64,000 nucleotides of DNA, taken from NCBI GenBank assembly GCA_014155875.1, contig JACEFZ010016150.1:193814-257813 (forward strand), in the 5' to 3' direction. Every line of letters begins with the position of its first letter. The stretch's first letter is position 1. Source of the stretch: Cepaea nemoralis. Taxonomy: Eukaryota; Mollusca; Gastropoda; Stylommatophora; Helicidae. Made by a program: the position numbers and the translations under genes. Shown here piece after piece: positions 43,108 through 54,125 of this stretch. A model generated the notes under the pieces. The model was given only the letters and a program-made list of their open reading frames with translations, did not search any database and was not told the origin of the DNA.

Positions 43108-43652
43108 CATTAAGGATATTTGTGAGACATCCACAGGCGACCACACGGCTAGTGATATGGATATTTGTGAGACATCCACAGGCGACCACACGGCTAGTGA
43201 TATGGATATTTGTGAGACATCCACAGGCGACCACACGGCTAGTGATATGGATATTTGTGAGACATCCACAGGCGACCACACGGTTAGTGATATGGATATT
43301 TGTGAGACATCCACAGGCGACCACACGGTTAGTGATATGGATATTTGTGAGACATCTACAGGCGACCACACGGTTAGTGATATGGATATTTGTGAGACAT
43401 CTACAGGCGACCACACGGTTAGTGATATGGATATTTGTGAGACATCCACAGGCGACCACACGGTTAGTGATATGGATATTTGTGAGACATCTACAGGCGA
43501 CCACACGGTTAGTGATATGGATATTTGTGAGACATCTACAGGCGACCACACGGTTAGTGATATGGATATTTGTGAGACATCCACAGGCGACCACACGGTT
43601 AGTGATAAGGATATTTGTGAGACATCCACAGGCGACCACACGGTTAGTGATT
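43108..43652. repeat. 45-bp minisatellite, about 12 copies
   Basis: Units gatatggatatttgtgagac plus atccacaggcgaccacacgg and ttagt, a multiple of three and open in several frames on both strands. It starts within sequence homologous to the CCP-cassette intron. Mirrored with about 14 copies at 62905-63540. Confidence 0.95.
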
Positions 43653-43951
43653 TAACACCATGTACAGCTACTGCAGTAATTTGGAATCACAGGAAGTACC
43701 AAGCGACAATCCACAGGGAATAATGAATATATACTGCATCCACTAAGAGGGACTAAACACCTGTGAGTAATTCTAAAGTGCAAAAAAACGCGTTATGTAT
43801 AGTAATACTATTCAACAACCATAATTTCTCACATCCAGTCCCCAGGAGATATGTTATTTTCGTGTCATACACCTTCCTCCCCTGATTTGTCTATAGAACT
43901 CGACACGGATTTCTGAATTAGTCTGTCATCTTTACATTTATCTTAGTGTGG

Positions 43952-43954
<3 letters not shown>
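43653..43954. other. intron, nothing recognised
   Basis: Unique-looking intron sequence, mirrored at about 62607-62904. Confidence 0.4.
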
Positions 43955-44017
<63 letters not shown>

Positions 44018-44079
44018 GAGAGAGAGGGGAGAGAGAGAGGGGGAGAGAGAGAGAGGGGGGGAGAGAGGGGAGAGAAAGA

Positions 44080-44124
<45 letters not shown>
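43955..44124. repeat. (GA)n microsatellite
   Basis: GA run with GGGA interruptions; mirrored as (CT)n at 62430-62604. Confidence 0.95.
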
Positions 44125-44127
<3 letters not shown>

Positions 44128-45084
44128 AGGGAGAGGATGATAACAGACGTGGAAGGAAAGTTACAAGTAGAACTGGAGCATGTAGATGTGAACTCTGTGA
44201 CGCCAACCCCCTGCAACATGAGCAAATAAAACAATCCAAAATTCAGGGATTGTGAAATATGATGACAACACGGACAATTAGCAAATCAAATACACGAAGA
44301 CAAGCCTCAGTTCTACAACAATGTGCTATACAAATATACATACATACGTCAACAATATATCTCTTGAGCAGAAGAACTACGGTCTGCCTCCTTTTTTCTC
44401 AATTAAACACATCCATTTATTGATTTTGAGAATAAAGTGTGTACACTTTTAGTACAACAATACCAGCGAGAGACCTTTGAAGATTTAGTCAAGCTTTTGA
44501 ATCCAATGTCATCCGAGTATTGCCTGAAGTAGAACTGCACTTAATAGAAAGTAATACAGGTAAACCATATTCACTACAAGGACATAGGGGTTGCACAGCA
44601 GACGTTCTGCTAATAGAAGAGACATTACACAAAGCGAACATTAAACAAACACAGTTGTTGAACATTTGGCGTTTTCGTACAGAGAAATGTAATAGTTAAA
44701 CAGTGGACGTTTGTATACAGACAAACAGAGAAGTTAAACCGTGGGCCTTCCAACACAGCAAGCAAAACACATCTGTGTCCTATGCAGTGCTACCGGTAAT
44801 GAAACAACATGACAAAATAACAGCAACATAAAGTAAACAAAAAAGATACACAGACAGACAATCCGATTAATCCTATCAAACGTACACACAGAACAGCAAG
44901 CTGACAACTACAGGAAGACGACGTGACCATTCCTCCAGAACTCAAGGCCGACCAGCTAAACTACCAACTCAACGACAAGGAAACCCGCGTGATTCTATCA
45001 GATCCAATAATTATCAATAATCTATACAATGGGATCTAAACATGAAACTGGCTACTCTGCTGACTGTCTATCCTGGGATAACAT
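44125..45084. other. intron; part of the duplicated cassette sequence
   Basis: About 44740-45060 is related to 52620-52930 (both contain cattcca/catttctccagaa-type sequence, tctatacaat and ggctactc/agctactc), so it belongs to the duplicated cassette. The remainder is unassigned. Confidence 0.45.
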
Positions 45085-46265
45085 CCTCTAAAACATAGCA
45101 GAAGGGGCATTCGTGGCACGGTCAGCGGGCGTACTATTCAAGATGCCAATGGTTCCCACTCTATGACCACGAGCAGCATGACGATGGCAGTAACACGGGC
45201 TTTCATATGTCTGGAATCACAGAACTATACCATCGTGTGTGTGATGAGTGATTCAATGAGCATTATCCGAAAGGTCGAGGCAGTTCTGTACGTAGACAGT
45301 GGATTGAATCGCTAAGGAGGGCTGTTGTCCGTAGAGTCACCTTCATTTTCAGTTTGGCTAGGGAGATGGGAGATTATTTGGGTGAGTGCGGAATTTGTGT
45401 GTGGGTAGGTGCGGAATATGTGAGTTGGCGGGGAGGTGTGTGTGTGGGGAATGTGTGGTTGAGGGATGTGTGTTCGGCTGGGTGGTTGGAGGTGTGTGGG
45501 TGGAGGAGGATATGTGGGTGGGTGATTGTTGGTGGGTAATGGGACGGGTGGAGGATATGTGAGTGGGTGGGGAGATGTGTGTAGGTGGGTGATGTGTGTG
45601 TGTGGGGGGATGTGTGGGTTGGGGAATGTATGTGTGCTTGGGGTGTGGGTGGATGGGATGTGTGGTGGGTAGGTGGGTGGTGTGTGTGGGTGGGGAGATG
45701 TGTACGGTGTGGGGATATGGTGGATGAGTGGGGGAATGTATGTGTGTCTGGGATTGTGTGTGTGGTTGGGTGGGGAGATGTGGGGGTGAATGGGGATGTG
45801 TGGGTGGGTGGTGGATGTGTCTCATAACATGGTAATATGCATTGTTTATGTTTACAAAATTCATTTGACAATGTTTTTTCCTATGCACTATTGATGAACG
45901 AAAGATGAGTGATTGGAAGGGCCGAATGTAAGACGGGCCTGCGTGCCCAATTTGTTACCCTTTGAAAATAAAGTCTGTTCGTTCGTTCGTTCCGGGGACA
46001 TGCAGGAGTTGAGGGAAATGAGCGAACCGATAAACTTGCCTGCTCTGCATGCCTGCAGATGGCCAGCGTATGGAGGATGCCGTTATTATGAATGCCCTTA
46101 GAGAGACGTGGAGAGCGGATGCGTTTGACACCAGTAAATCGACTTTGGTGTCCAAAATGAGAGACTTTGGAGTAAAAATTGGCACGGCCAAACACGAAGA
46201 GCACATCGGAGAACAAGGGGTAGGACAACCATACAGAACTGACATTATTAGCCGCCGGACGCTAA
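45085..46265 (+). pseudogene. RNase H-bearing LINE 3' part, split by an insertion (left arm)
   Basis: 45100-45345 encodes NGSHSMTTSSMTMAVTRAF and CVMSDSMSIIRKVEA, an RNase H block with the S-D-S aspartate. Coding homology stops at TFIF (45345) and resumes at 45991 with VPGHAGVEGNERTDKLACSA, RMEDAVIMNALRETWRADAF and KMRDFGVKIGTAKHEEHI. The 645-bp insert is listed separately. The family matches the element at 50700-51790 but is a different copy. Stops and shifts make it inactive. Confidence 0.75.
45346..45990. mobile_element. insert in the RNase H LINE: GT-rich minisatellite plus retroposon end with (GTTC)n tail
   Basis: 45356-45825 is an imperfect GTGTGTGGGTGGGGAGAT-type array. 45826-45990 is non-repetitive and ends aataaagtctgttcgttcgt, a polyadenylation-like signal followed by a tandem tail, as at a retroposon 3' end. 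The host LINE reads TFIF before and VPGHAG after. Mirrored at about 60545-61190. Confidence 0.6.
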
Positions 46266-46581
46266 TGCGTATTTTCTTTCTTTGTGTGTGTATGTGTGGG
46301 GGAGGGGGGGTCTGAGCACGTGTGACTTGTCCGGAGTGTAATGATGATACCCCAACAGATAACAGCAAAAGTGATAAATAATAAATTACTAGTCTTTGGA
46401 AGGACATATCGAGGAACATCGTGAAAAGATGAGCGGTCATTCGTCACAACGTCCCTCTGTCTCTCGTTTTCCTTCTAGTTTTCTTTCACTTATTACAATA
46501 CCTTGCTCTCTCTCTCATTCCGCTCCATAAAGATAAACTGCAATCTAGCATATACATGGACTTAATTCTGTTTATTTGTAG
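46266..46581. other. intron upstream of exon 8
   Basis: Contains a G-run near 46299-46311 and, before the acceptor, ccataaagataaactgcaat, which is shared with the introns upstream of exons 9 and 10. Confidence 0.5.
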
Positions 46582-46757
46582 AAATAAACTGTGGACAGCC
46601 ACCATCAGCCTCAAACACAGACCTCGCAGTGACTGACACAAGTTACGGCGATACAGCCAACTACACATGTACACAGGGATACACCTATGATGAGGGTGAT
46701 ATGATCCTGACCTGTGGATCGCAAGGAATGTGGAAGGAGTGTTGATGTCTTGTATAA
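46582..46757 (+). CDS. exon 8: CCP/Sushi domain 5, one base deleted in this arm
   Basis: Acceptor ctgtttatttgtag; residues INCGQPPSASNTDLAVTDTS, YGDTANYTCTQGYTYDEGDM, ILTCGSQGM-W as in exon 7. At 46732 the G-run is GG, where the mirrored copy (59781-59957) has GGG, giving a frameshift and TGA before the last cysteine. The donor A|gtgagt is intact. As the mirror is full length (177 bp), the loss is either a recent mutation or a homopolymer sequencing error. The cassette intron follows. Confidence 0.8.
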
Positions 46758-46860
46758 GTGAGTTTATACCTCTAGCTTACATTAGTTACCTGCGTGTAAG
46801 GAGACTTGTTGAGCTAGTTTCGTTATTTGACTGCTGCGACTGCTATCAGAAACAGCTGAG

Positions 46861-49800
46861 CAGTGCAGGATTTACGTATAAGCTACACAAGCTATAGATT
46901 GGGGCCCCCAAGAAAGTGGGGGGGGGGGGCCAAAAAATATTGTCCGAGTGAGCAATTGTCATATATGTATACTTAAATATACTGCAGCATTATTAGTCCC
47001 AATGTTGCACGTCCGGGACGTCCCATACTCTTCACCCAATATTTTTTAGCGCGTCTTTCGAAGAACTAAGCGCTAGGGTTTGCTTTAACCGATAACCGGG
47101 CCCCTATAAAGTGGCCGCTTATAAAGGGCCCCATATTTCAAATATCTAACTTCCGGTACAATGGCGACAAAATGAAGCGTTACTTTTCGGAGGGACGCTA
47201 TTTAGTGTTATCCTTTGGATTTCGTGTAATTTCCTATGGAGTTCCTGTGAATAGTGTTTTCCTGAGGATTATGTGATGTTATTTTGTGTTCCTTTTATTT
47301 GACGTTTACAAAAGAAGCCACGGAAGGCAGGTGGTGGATGAAATTTTGAGGCAGCCGACAGATATTGTGGGTCATGGCCTCGAGCTTCACGACGGCAGGC
47401 AGAGGAACTCTTCTTGAGTCAATGGCTACGGTCTCCGACCAGTAAGGTCACTGCCATAGAGGAAAGCAACGGCAAACTACCTCTTTAAAAGTGCGTAGTA
47501 TATCATGATTCGCTTAAAGACTGATCATCGCAAGACAAGGACAGTGACGTTAAAATTAGCAACTTGGAACGTTAGGACGTTAAACAACGACGGAACATTA
47601 GAGAACATAAGACAAGAAATTGAAAGGGGAAAAAATTTAATATTTTATGTATGTGTGAAACGAGATGGACAGGAGCAGGCATCAAGATAGAGAAAGATTT
47701 CAAGATTATTTATTCTGGAGGTGAAGATCGTCATAGAGGAGTGGCAATTATTTTGGACCGGAAAACAGCAGAATCTGTTCAAGGATATTGGGCCGTGTCG
47801 GACAGAGTTCTACTAGTTAAATTAAGTGGCAGACCTTTTAGCATAAATAGTATTCAAGTATATGCCCCAACAGGAGAATCCAGTGAAGATAGTGTAGAAG
47901 AATTTTGTAATGACATAGATTCTGCCTTAAAGAAATGTAAAAATTCAGAAATAAACATCATAATAGGGGACTTCAATGCAAAAGTAGGAAATCAAGGGAA
48001 TAGATACACAGTAGGAAACTATGGTTTAGGAGAGAGAAATGAAAGAGGATACAGACTCGTAGAGTGGGCAAAAGAATAGGAAATGATTGTAGGAAACACC
48101 TGGTTCAAGCAACACCCTAGAAGATTATGGACATGGAGGAGTCCTGATAGCAGGATTAGAAACCAGATTGACTACATTCTGATTAGCAGAAGATTTAGAA
48201 ACGCATTAACACTAGCAAAAACAGTTCCCAGTGCTGATTGTTATAGTGACCACAGATTACTCACAGGAACATTGAGGATAAAGTTGAAGAAAGTCAAGTA
48301 TATAACAGGAAACACTAAATATGATTTGTGTACATTGAGTAATGACAAGGAAATACAAAACAAATTCAACATAGAAGTACAGAACAGATTTGAAATTTTG
48401 TCTGATCTAGAGATATTATTCCAGGATGTGGATGATTAATGGGAAACGTTGAAGAATTCAATCAATGTGGCTGCAGAAACAACTATTCCAAAATTAAAGA
48501 AGGTGGGTCGTAAGAAATGGATGACTGAAGAAATTTTACACCTCATGGAAACAAGAAGACTCAACAAAAATAATTCTGTCAAATATGAAGAAATTCACAG
48601 ACAAGTCAGAATATTATGTAAGGAGGCAAAAGAAGCATGGCTTGAGGAAAAGTGCTTAGAAATTGAAAACCAACACAACAGTCAAAATACCAAATTAGTG
48701 CACAAAAGAATTCAGGAACTTACTAATAAAAGAACAAGTACATCAACAGGGTGTCTAAAAACTGCAGATGGCAAAATCATAATAGAAAAAGACCAGATTC
48801 TACATGTATGGACAGATTATGTGAAACACCTTTATGATGATAACAGAGACGAACAGTATGACATCAGATTTAATAATGAAGGACCGCCAATTTTGGAGAT
48901 GGAGGTTCGAAATGTTCTTGAAGCATATGAAAGCTGGCAAGGCCCCCGGTGCAGATAACATCACAACAGAAATGATTAAAGCTTTAGAAGAATTTGGACT
49001 AGAGCAAGTCACCAGACTGATGAACACATAAATGATACTGGAGATATACCTCCTGAATTATGTAACTCTGTATTTATTGCAATCTCAAAGAAATCAGGAA
49101 CCTTGGAATGTGATCAACATAGAACAATTAGTATAATGAGTCACATCACAAAGATTTTGCTAAGAATTATCATGCAAAGAGTGAGGAAGAAGATACAACC
49201 TGAAATAGGGGAAGAACAATGTGGGTTTGTAGAAGGAAAGGGTACAGTAAATGCTGTGTATATGCTGCGAACAGTTATTGAACGTGCTATAGAAGTAAAC
49301 AAGGATATACATCTTTGCTTTATTGACTATACAAAGGCTTTTGATAGAAGTTAGACATGTCAACATGGTGGATATGCTTGCAGATCTACAAATTGATGGG
49401 AAAGACATTAGACTTATAAAAAACATATATTGGAAACAACAAGCTGCAATAAGGATTGATAATGAAGTGGGACAGTATCAGCCAATTAAGAGAGGTGTTG
49501 GCAGGGATGTGTGATGTCTCCAGATCTTTTTTCCCTATACAGTGAAAATATTTTCAGAAATGTAGAGGATATAAATGGAATCAGCATTGGAGGACGAAAC
49601 ATCAATAACATTAGATATGCAGATGATACAGTATTAATTGCAGACAATGCGCAGGACCTGCAACAATTAGTAGATGCGGTTGTTGTACACAGTGAGCAAC
49701 TGGGGTTAGAATTAAATTGTAAAAAGACTCAGGTTATGGTCGTCACTAGGAAGGAAGAAGTGCCACAATGTAATACACAAGTAAATGGAAATATTCTTCA

Positions 49801-50451
49801 ACAAGTGAATCGGATACAATTATCTTGGAACAGTCATAACATCTGATGGGAGATGCCTTGAAGAGATTAGAACAAGAATCGCCATGGCGAAAGTAGCCTT
49901 TAGCAAGATGAAAAACATTCTGACCAATAAAAAGATGTCAATTGAGACGAGAAAAAGAGTGTTGAGGGGATACATAGAGCCTGTTCTTTTGTATGGATGT
50001 GAAACTTGGACAATGAGCAGTCAAGCTGAAAAGCATCTGATGGCTGCAGAAATGTGGTTTCTGAGGAAAATGCAAAGAATACCATGGACAGACAGAAAAA
50101 CCAATGACCAAGTACTACAGGAGACAAATGAACATCGTAAACTGATTAGAGAAATTAGACGTAGACAGTCAAAATATTTTTGGACATGTTATGAGAAGAA
50201 ATGGATTGGAGAACTTAGTGACAACTGGCAAGATCGAAGGGAACAGACCAAGAGGAAGACCGAGAGGAAAATACCTGGATAGGCTTGGCCACATGGCATG
50301 GACGAGACAGGAACACTGAGCTGATCCACGACACTGGTGATCGAGTGAAATGGCGAGTCATGACCGCCCACGCTTTCCGGCATGGCACATGATTGATTGA
50401 TTGATTGATGTCAAATAGCTTAGGGCCTTATCAAGTCTAAATCCTGCCCTG
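46861..50451. mobile_element. hAT element with 8-bp target duplication, filled by an RTE LINE (left arm)
   Basis: Left end cagtgcaggatttacgtata and right end, read inverted, cagggcaggatttagacttg; both then share taagct/aagctat. The 8-bp duplication cagctgag flanks it exactly (46853-46860, 50452-50459). The related intron after exon 7 shows the unoccupied site: cagaaacagtgaagtcacac. Only about 200 bp on the left and 43 bp on the right look like hAT sequence; the bulk is the inserted RTE. No hAT transposase is seen. Confidence 0.8.
47300..50409 (+). pseudogene. near full-length RTE LINE (left arm)
   Basis: 5' UTR-like sequence from about 47300, then an AP-like endonuclease: LKLATWNVRTLNNDGTLENI, CETRWTGAGIKIEKDF, GGEDRHRGVAIILDRKTAES, IQVYAPTGESSEDSVEEF, IIIGDFNAKVGNQGN and DSRIRNQIDYILISRRFRN with SDHRLL. 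The RT follows: GKAPGADNITTEMIKA, LCFIDYTKAFDR, RDVMMSPDLFSLYSENIFRN, RYADDTVLIADNAQDLQQLV, then LLYGCETWTMSSQAEKHLMA and a C-terminus ending HAFRHGT before a (TGAT)n tail. It is broken by about eight small shifts or stops (for example at 48079, 49027 and 49347). Mirrored copies of several breaks are intact, so the ancestral element was more open. Confidence 0.85.
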
Positions 50452-50699
50452 CAGCTGAGTCATGCGTCCTAACGTCCCAGGCATCTACAACGAGTCTTCA
50501 ACAAGGTTCGCCTGAAAGACCTACACACGATGGCTATGTTACTGATGCAACAATTCCTTAGCTACTGCTGTCATGTGGGATCAGAGGCAGTTCTGACTTA
50601 AAACAGGACCATAATAGTCAAACTGTGGGCATACTCGTGCAGAAAACTAACATACGTGTCTATACTATACAAGATTATCTGTAATCAAATATTCATAGT
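50452..50699. other. cassette intron after the hAT target site
   Basis: Continues the intron sequence seen after exon 7 (tcatgcgtcctaacgtccca against tcacacgtcctgacatccca). Confidence 0.5.
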
Positions 50700-51790
50700 T
50701 AGTTAGTCGAAAGATCATCCTCATTGCACATCGAACCATTCAGTCCATAAGTGCTCGGATCCCCTACACAGTAAATCCTGCAGCGTGTAGCGGCTAACGA
50801 CGCCAGTTCTGTGTTGGTTATCAATCTTCTTTGGCTTCCTGCGTAGTGTTCTTGTCTGGCCACACCTCTTTTAACTTGCTGTTCTCGCAATCTGGACATG
50901 GTTGTAGATTCACAGTCATCACTTGGTTCTCTCAAAAGTCTTACTTCTCGTTGAGCATTAATTATATTAGCCTGATCCATGGCTCGCCCGCCCTCCACAG
51001 TGGCCTTACGCGTAATCCTGTAAGCCTGCTCATTTCCTTGTACACCCGCATGCCTTGGCACGAGAATTAAACTAAACCTTGCCAGCCGTGACCTACCAGA
51101 AACACCAAACACTGCCTTCGGATCCAACCCATCTCTATCTTCCTGAGTATACTCATTAAGTCCCCAAGGAAGCATGCCTAGTGTAAGTCTGTGTCTCCAG
51201 CCATGTTATTGTTTTACTTACTGCCATGACTTCCATAAACTATTTGTGGTCAAGCAAAAGCACCAGAGCAAAAGCTTCTTCGCAATTCTCCTTCCAGCCT
51301 GAGCCGTAAAAGACCACGAATTTCTCAACGCGTCGAACGACCGATCCATCTGTGTAATGATAGCATCACCTTTTAAAGAGATCTAGAGGATCAAAGCCTG
51401 TACTTCCGCCTCCACAACAGCTGGATTTTCTTGTCTGAATTGTCTGTCTACTTGGATGCAAATTGAAAGGACTTACTGTACTATTTTGGCACTTGTACCC
51501 ACTCCTCGCCAGGTTCTAAGTCCTCAAGTGAACACAACTGTTGAAGAATGTCTTCGACTTGACCCATCCATGACTTTCCTGTTTTAACCTGAGCTTTACT
51601 TTCTTAATTTCACCATACAGTGGATGTTGTGTGATTGCGTTGACTCTGAGATAGGCACGTGCTCTGCAAATTTGTAATCTGTCTTCAATGGTTGGAAAAT
51701 CAAGAAGGTATCGCATCGCCCTGCATGCTGTATCTCTTGTACATCCAAGAATAATGCGCATAGCTTCGTTCTGTATCCTTTCCATCCTTT
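50700..51790 (-). pseudogene. RNase H-bearing LINE, 3' part (left arm)
   Basis: On the minus strand it starts at 51785 with MERIQNEAMRIILGCTRDTA, CRAMRYLLDFPTIEDRLQIC and HPLYGEIKKVKLRLK, passes a broken RNase H core, then LVPRHAGVQGNEQAYRITRK, EVRLLREPSDDCESTTMSRL, VKRGVARQEHYAGSQRRLI and ends in a tail beside GDPSTYGLNG. This is the thumb, RNase H and C-terminal region of a non-LTR element of the type with RNase H after RT (I-like; clade is inference). The mirrored copy is 54746-55817. Confidence 0.8.
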
Positions 51791-51932
51791 ACATTTGTTT
51801 ATGGATGAGTCAGGATCGCCATCGCCAATTATTATTTACCATATTATTACCAAACCTGCTCTCTCCTCCACAATTCTTCATAAAGATAAACTGCAATTAA
51901 CATATACCCGGGCTGTTTTTGTTTACTCGTAG

Positions 51933-52109
51933 AAATAAACTGTGGATTGCCACCATCCGTCCCAAACACAGACAGTGCAGCGATCAACACAAGCTACGGC
52001 GATACAACCAACTACACATGTACACAGGGATACGCCTATGACGATGGTGATATGATTCTGACCTGTGGATCGCAAGGAACATGGGAAGGAGTGTTGATGT
52101 CTTGTATAA
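51933..52109 (+). CDS. exon 9: CCP/Sushi domain 6, donor site lost
   Basis: Acceptor gtttactcgtag; residues INCGLPPSVPNTDSAAINTS, YGDTTNYTCTQGYAYDDGDM, ILTCGSQGTWEGVLMSCI. All CCP residues are intact, but the donor that is A|GTGAGT in the sister cassettes is A|TTGAGT here, in both arms. Without a GT the exon would be skipped or read into the intron; translation past 52109 gives IEFIPPAYISNLIVRG and then stops. Being symmetric in phase, it could be skipped without disturbing the frame. Confidence 0.8.
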
Positions 52110-52213
52110 TTGAGTTTATACCGCCAGCTTACATTAGTAACCTGATTGTAAGGGGACTGCTTGAGCTAGTTTCATTATTTGACTCCCGCCATAGCTATCG
52201 GCGCTATCCCCAA

Positions 52214-52309
52214 GTATTATCGAGGTCCAGTCGGACGTATTCGAGTCTTGTTCTTCTGGAGCTATAAGAACAATACTCAAATACGTCTGTCTGGGCCTCA
52301 ATAATACAC
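52214..52309. mobile_element. short hairpin repeat
   Basis: Arms of about 43 bp (gtattatcgaggtccagtcg, gacgtattcgagtcttgttc) pair with the inverted right side (gaacaatactcaaatacgtc, tgtctgggcctcaataatac), loop about 8 nt. It may be a small fold-back element; mirrored at 54230-54325. Confidence 0.65.
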
Positions 52310-52405
52310 GATTTCTATCTTAGATATTGGAATTGCGCGAGATCAAAACAACGAGGTCTCAATCTGGAAAGCTTGTCGATTAAAACAAAATTCATAACAA
52401 AGTAA

Positions 52406-52604
52406 ACAATATATAAAATAACACAAAGTAAAGCGCTTTACAGAGCAGAATTCCGAACATTACAAGAACGTTGCGGCGACTAGCCTTCATCAGCAAATAA
52501 GTACATACACACAACACAACAACAACATATAATCACTGAGAAGACCCGTGTGTTATTTTATATTGCTTACATTTCCACAGCTTTATGGTAGTTCTGCTAA
52601 TTCT
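52406..52604 (-). mobile_element. hammerhead-like repeat with 16-bp target duplication (copy D, left arm)
   Basis: 199 bp flanked by attcataacaaagtaa (52390-52405) and attcatagcaaagtaa (52605-52620). In minus orientation it begins with an inverted piece of its own 3' end (agcagaactaccataaagct), then ttgttgtgttgtgtgtatgt, the CTGATGA box, stem II, GCAACG and a 3' end with tgtgttatttatatattgt. It has the same order as copies A and C. The base triplet at the expected cleavage point is GTT here. Confidence 0.75.
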
Positions 52605-53095
52605 ATTCATAGCAAAGTAAGAACGGCATGAAGTAATCTAACAGACTAAACATAGAGACGATCCAATTATTTTGTAAAATTGAAAGCCAGAAAGCCAAGC
52701 TAAGAATTACACACAGAAAACTTAACTATTTCTCCAGAATGCCGACAAACACTAGCTCAACTACACAGTTTACAGCAGGGGAAACCAGCCATTCTAACAG
52801 ATCCAATGGCTGTCTATACAATAAGGTCTAAGAAGGAACCCAGCTACTCCGCTAGAGGACTCTACATCATGTCACTACGTCCACTGAAGCAGGGCAGAAG
52901 TGATACACAACAACAGAATAGTTATTGAAATGCTACGCAGAGGAACACAGTAAGACAGTAAGCTGTCACTCACCCAGACATCCCGTCTTTCTCATTTACT
53001 TGCATGTCTTGATTCCATGTCTCTTCCACGTTTCTTTCATAAAGATAACTTGAAAACTAATAAACAATAACGGGCTAAATCATATGTATTCATAG

Positions 53096-53266
53096 AAGTC
53101 AACTGTGGACAGCCACCATCCGTCCCAAACACAGACGTGGCAGCGATCAACACAAGCTACGGCGATACAGCCAACTACACATGTACACAGGGATACGCCT
53201 ATGACGATGGTGATATAATTCTGACCTGTGGATCGCAAGGAACATGGGAAGGAGGGTTGATGTCTT
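53096..53266 (+). CDS. exon 10: CCP/Sushi domain 7, cut by the palindrome centre
   Basis: Acceptor tatgtattcatag; residues VNCGQPPSVPNTDVAAINTS, YGDTANYTCTQGYAYDDGDI, ILTCGSQGTWEGGLMS. Sequence turns back on itself 6-7 bases before the expected exon end, replacing the last cysteine codon and the donor. The same exon is then read on the opposite strand from 53441 to 53269. Downstream parts of the gene are therefore not visible. Confidence 0.8.
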
Positions 53267-53275
53267 ATACAAGAC
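53262..53275. other. centre of the inverted repeat
   Basis: gtctt-atac-aagac: a 4-nt turn. The left arm stops after gtctt, and the right arm begins with tatacaagac, the inverse of tcttgtata found in the sister exons. So about five bases are present on one side only. Confidence 0.95.
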
Positions 53276-53441
53276 ATCAACCCTCCTTCCCATGTTCCTT
53301 GCGATCCACAGGTCAGAATTATATCACCATCGTCATAGGCGTATCCCTGTGTACATGTGTAGTTGGCTGTATCGCCGTAGCTTGTGTTGATCGCTGCCAC
53401 GTCTGTGTTTGGGACGGATGGTGGCTGTCCACAGTTGACTT
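53269..53441 (-). CDS. exon 10 mirror copy
   Basis: Reverse complement of 53096-53266 with no visible difference over the exon; acceptor at 53442-53443. It encodes the same CCP module, again lacking a normal 3' end. It is the innermost part of the right arm. Confidence 0.8.
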
Positions 53442-53930
53442 CTATGAATACATATGATTTAGCCCGTTATTGTTTATTAGTTTTCAAGTTATCTTTATGA
53501 AAGAACGTGGAAGAGACATGGAATCAAGACATGCAAGTAAATGAGAAAGACGGGATGTCTGGGTGAGTGACAGCTTACTGTCTTACTGTGTTCCTCTGCG
53601 TAGCATTTCAATAACTATTCTGTTGTTGTGTATCACTTCTGCCCTGCTTCAGTGGACGTAGTGACATGATGTAGAGTCCTCTAGCGGAGTAGCTGGGTTC
53701 CTTCTTAGACCTTATTGTATAGACAGCCATTGGATCTGTTAGAATGGCTGGTTTCCCTGCTGTAAACTGTGTAGTTGAGCTAGTGTTTGTCGGCATTCTG
53801 GAGAAATAGTTAAGTTTTCTGTGTGTAATTCTTAGCTTGGCTTTCTGGCTTTCAATTTTACAAAATAATTGGATCGTCTCTATGTTTAGTCTGTTAGATT
53901 ACTTCATGCCGTTCTTACTTTGCTATGAAT

Positions 53931-54125
53931 AGAATTAGCAGAACTACCATAAAGCTGTGGAAATGTAAGCAATATAAAATAACACACGGGTCTTCTCAGT
54001 GATTATATGTTGTTGTGTTGTGTGTATGTACTTATTTGCTGATGAAGGCTAGTCGCCGCAACGTTCTTGTAATGTTCGGAATTCTGCTCTGTAAAGCGCT
54101 TTACTTTGTGTTATTTATATATTGT
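53931..54125 (+). mobile_element. hammerhead-like repeat (right-arm mirror of copy D)
   Basis: Flanked by ttactttgctatgaat (53915-53930) and ttactttgttatgaat (54126-54141). The core lies at 54039-54065 (CTGATGA, GGC-tagtc-GCC, GCAAC, GTT). Confidence 0.75.

Noticed and set aside
43108..43652. CRISPR-like array (regular 45-bp spacing)
   Set aside because: Units are contiguous with no unique spacers; the genome is eukaryotic.
43062..43723. Overlapping open frames of 180-220 codons over the 45-bp array
   Set aside because: Several frames on both strands are open because the unit is 45 bp with no stops; there is no sign of coding selection.
45358..45888. His/Pro/Thr-rich open frames of about 170 codons (also 60654-61182)
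   Set aside because: By-products of the GT-rich minisatellite in the insert.
53137..53457. A 106-codon open frame crossing the palindrome centre
   Set aside because: It reads the exon forward and then its own reverse complement, so the second half is antisense to the real CCP module.
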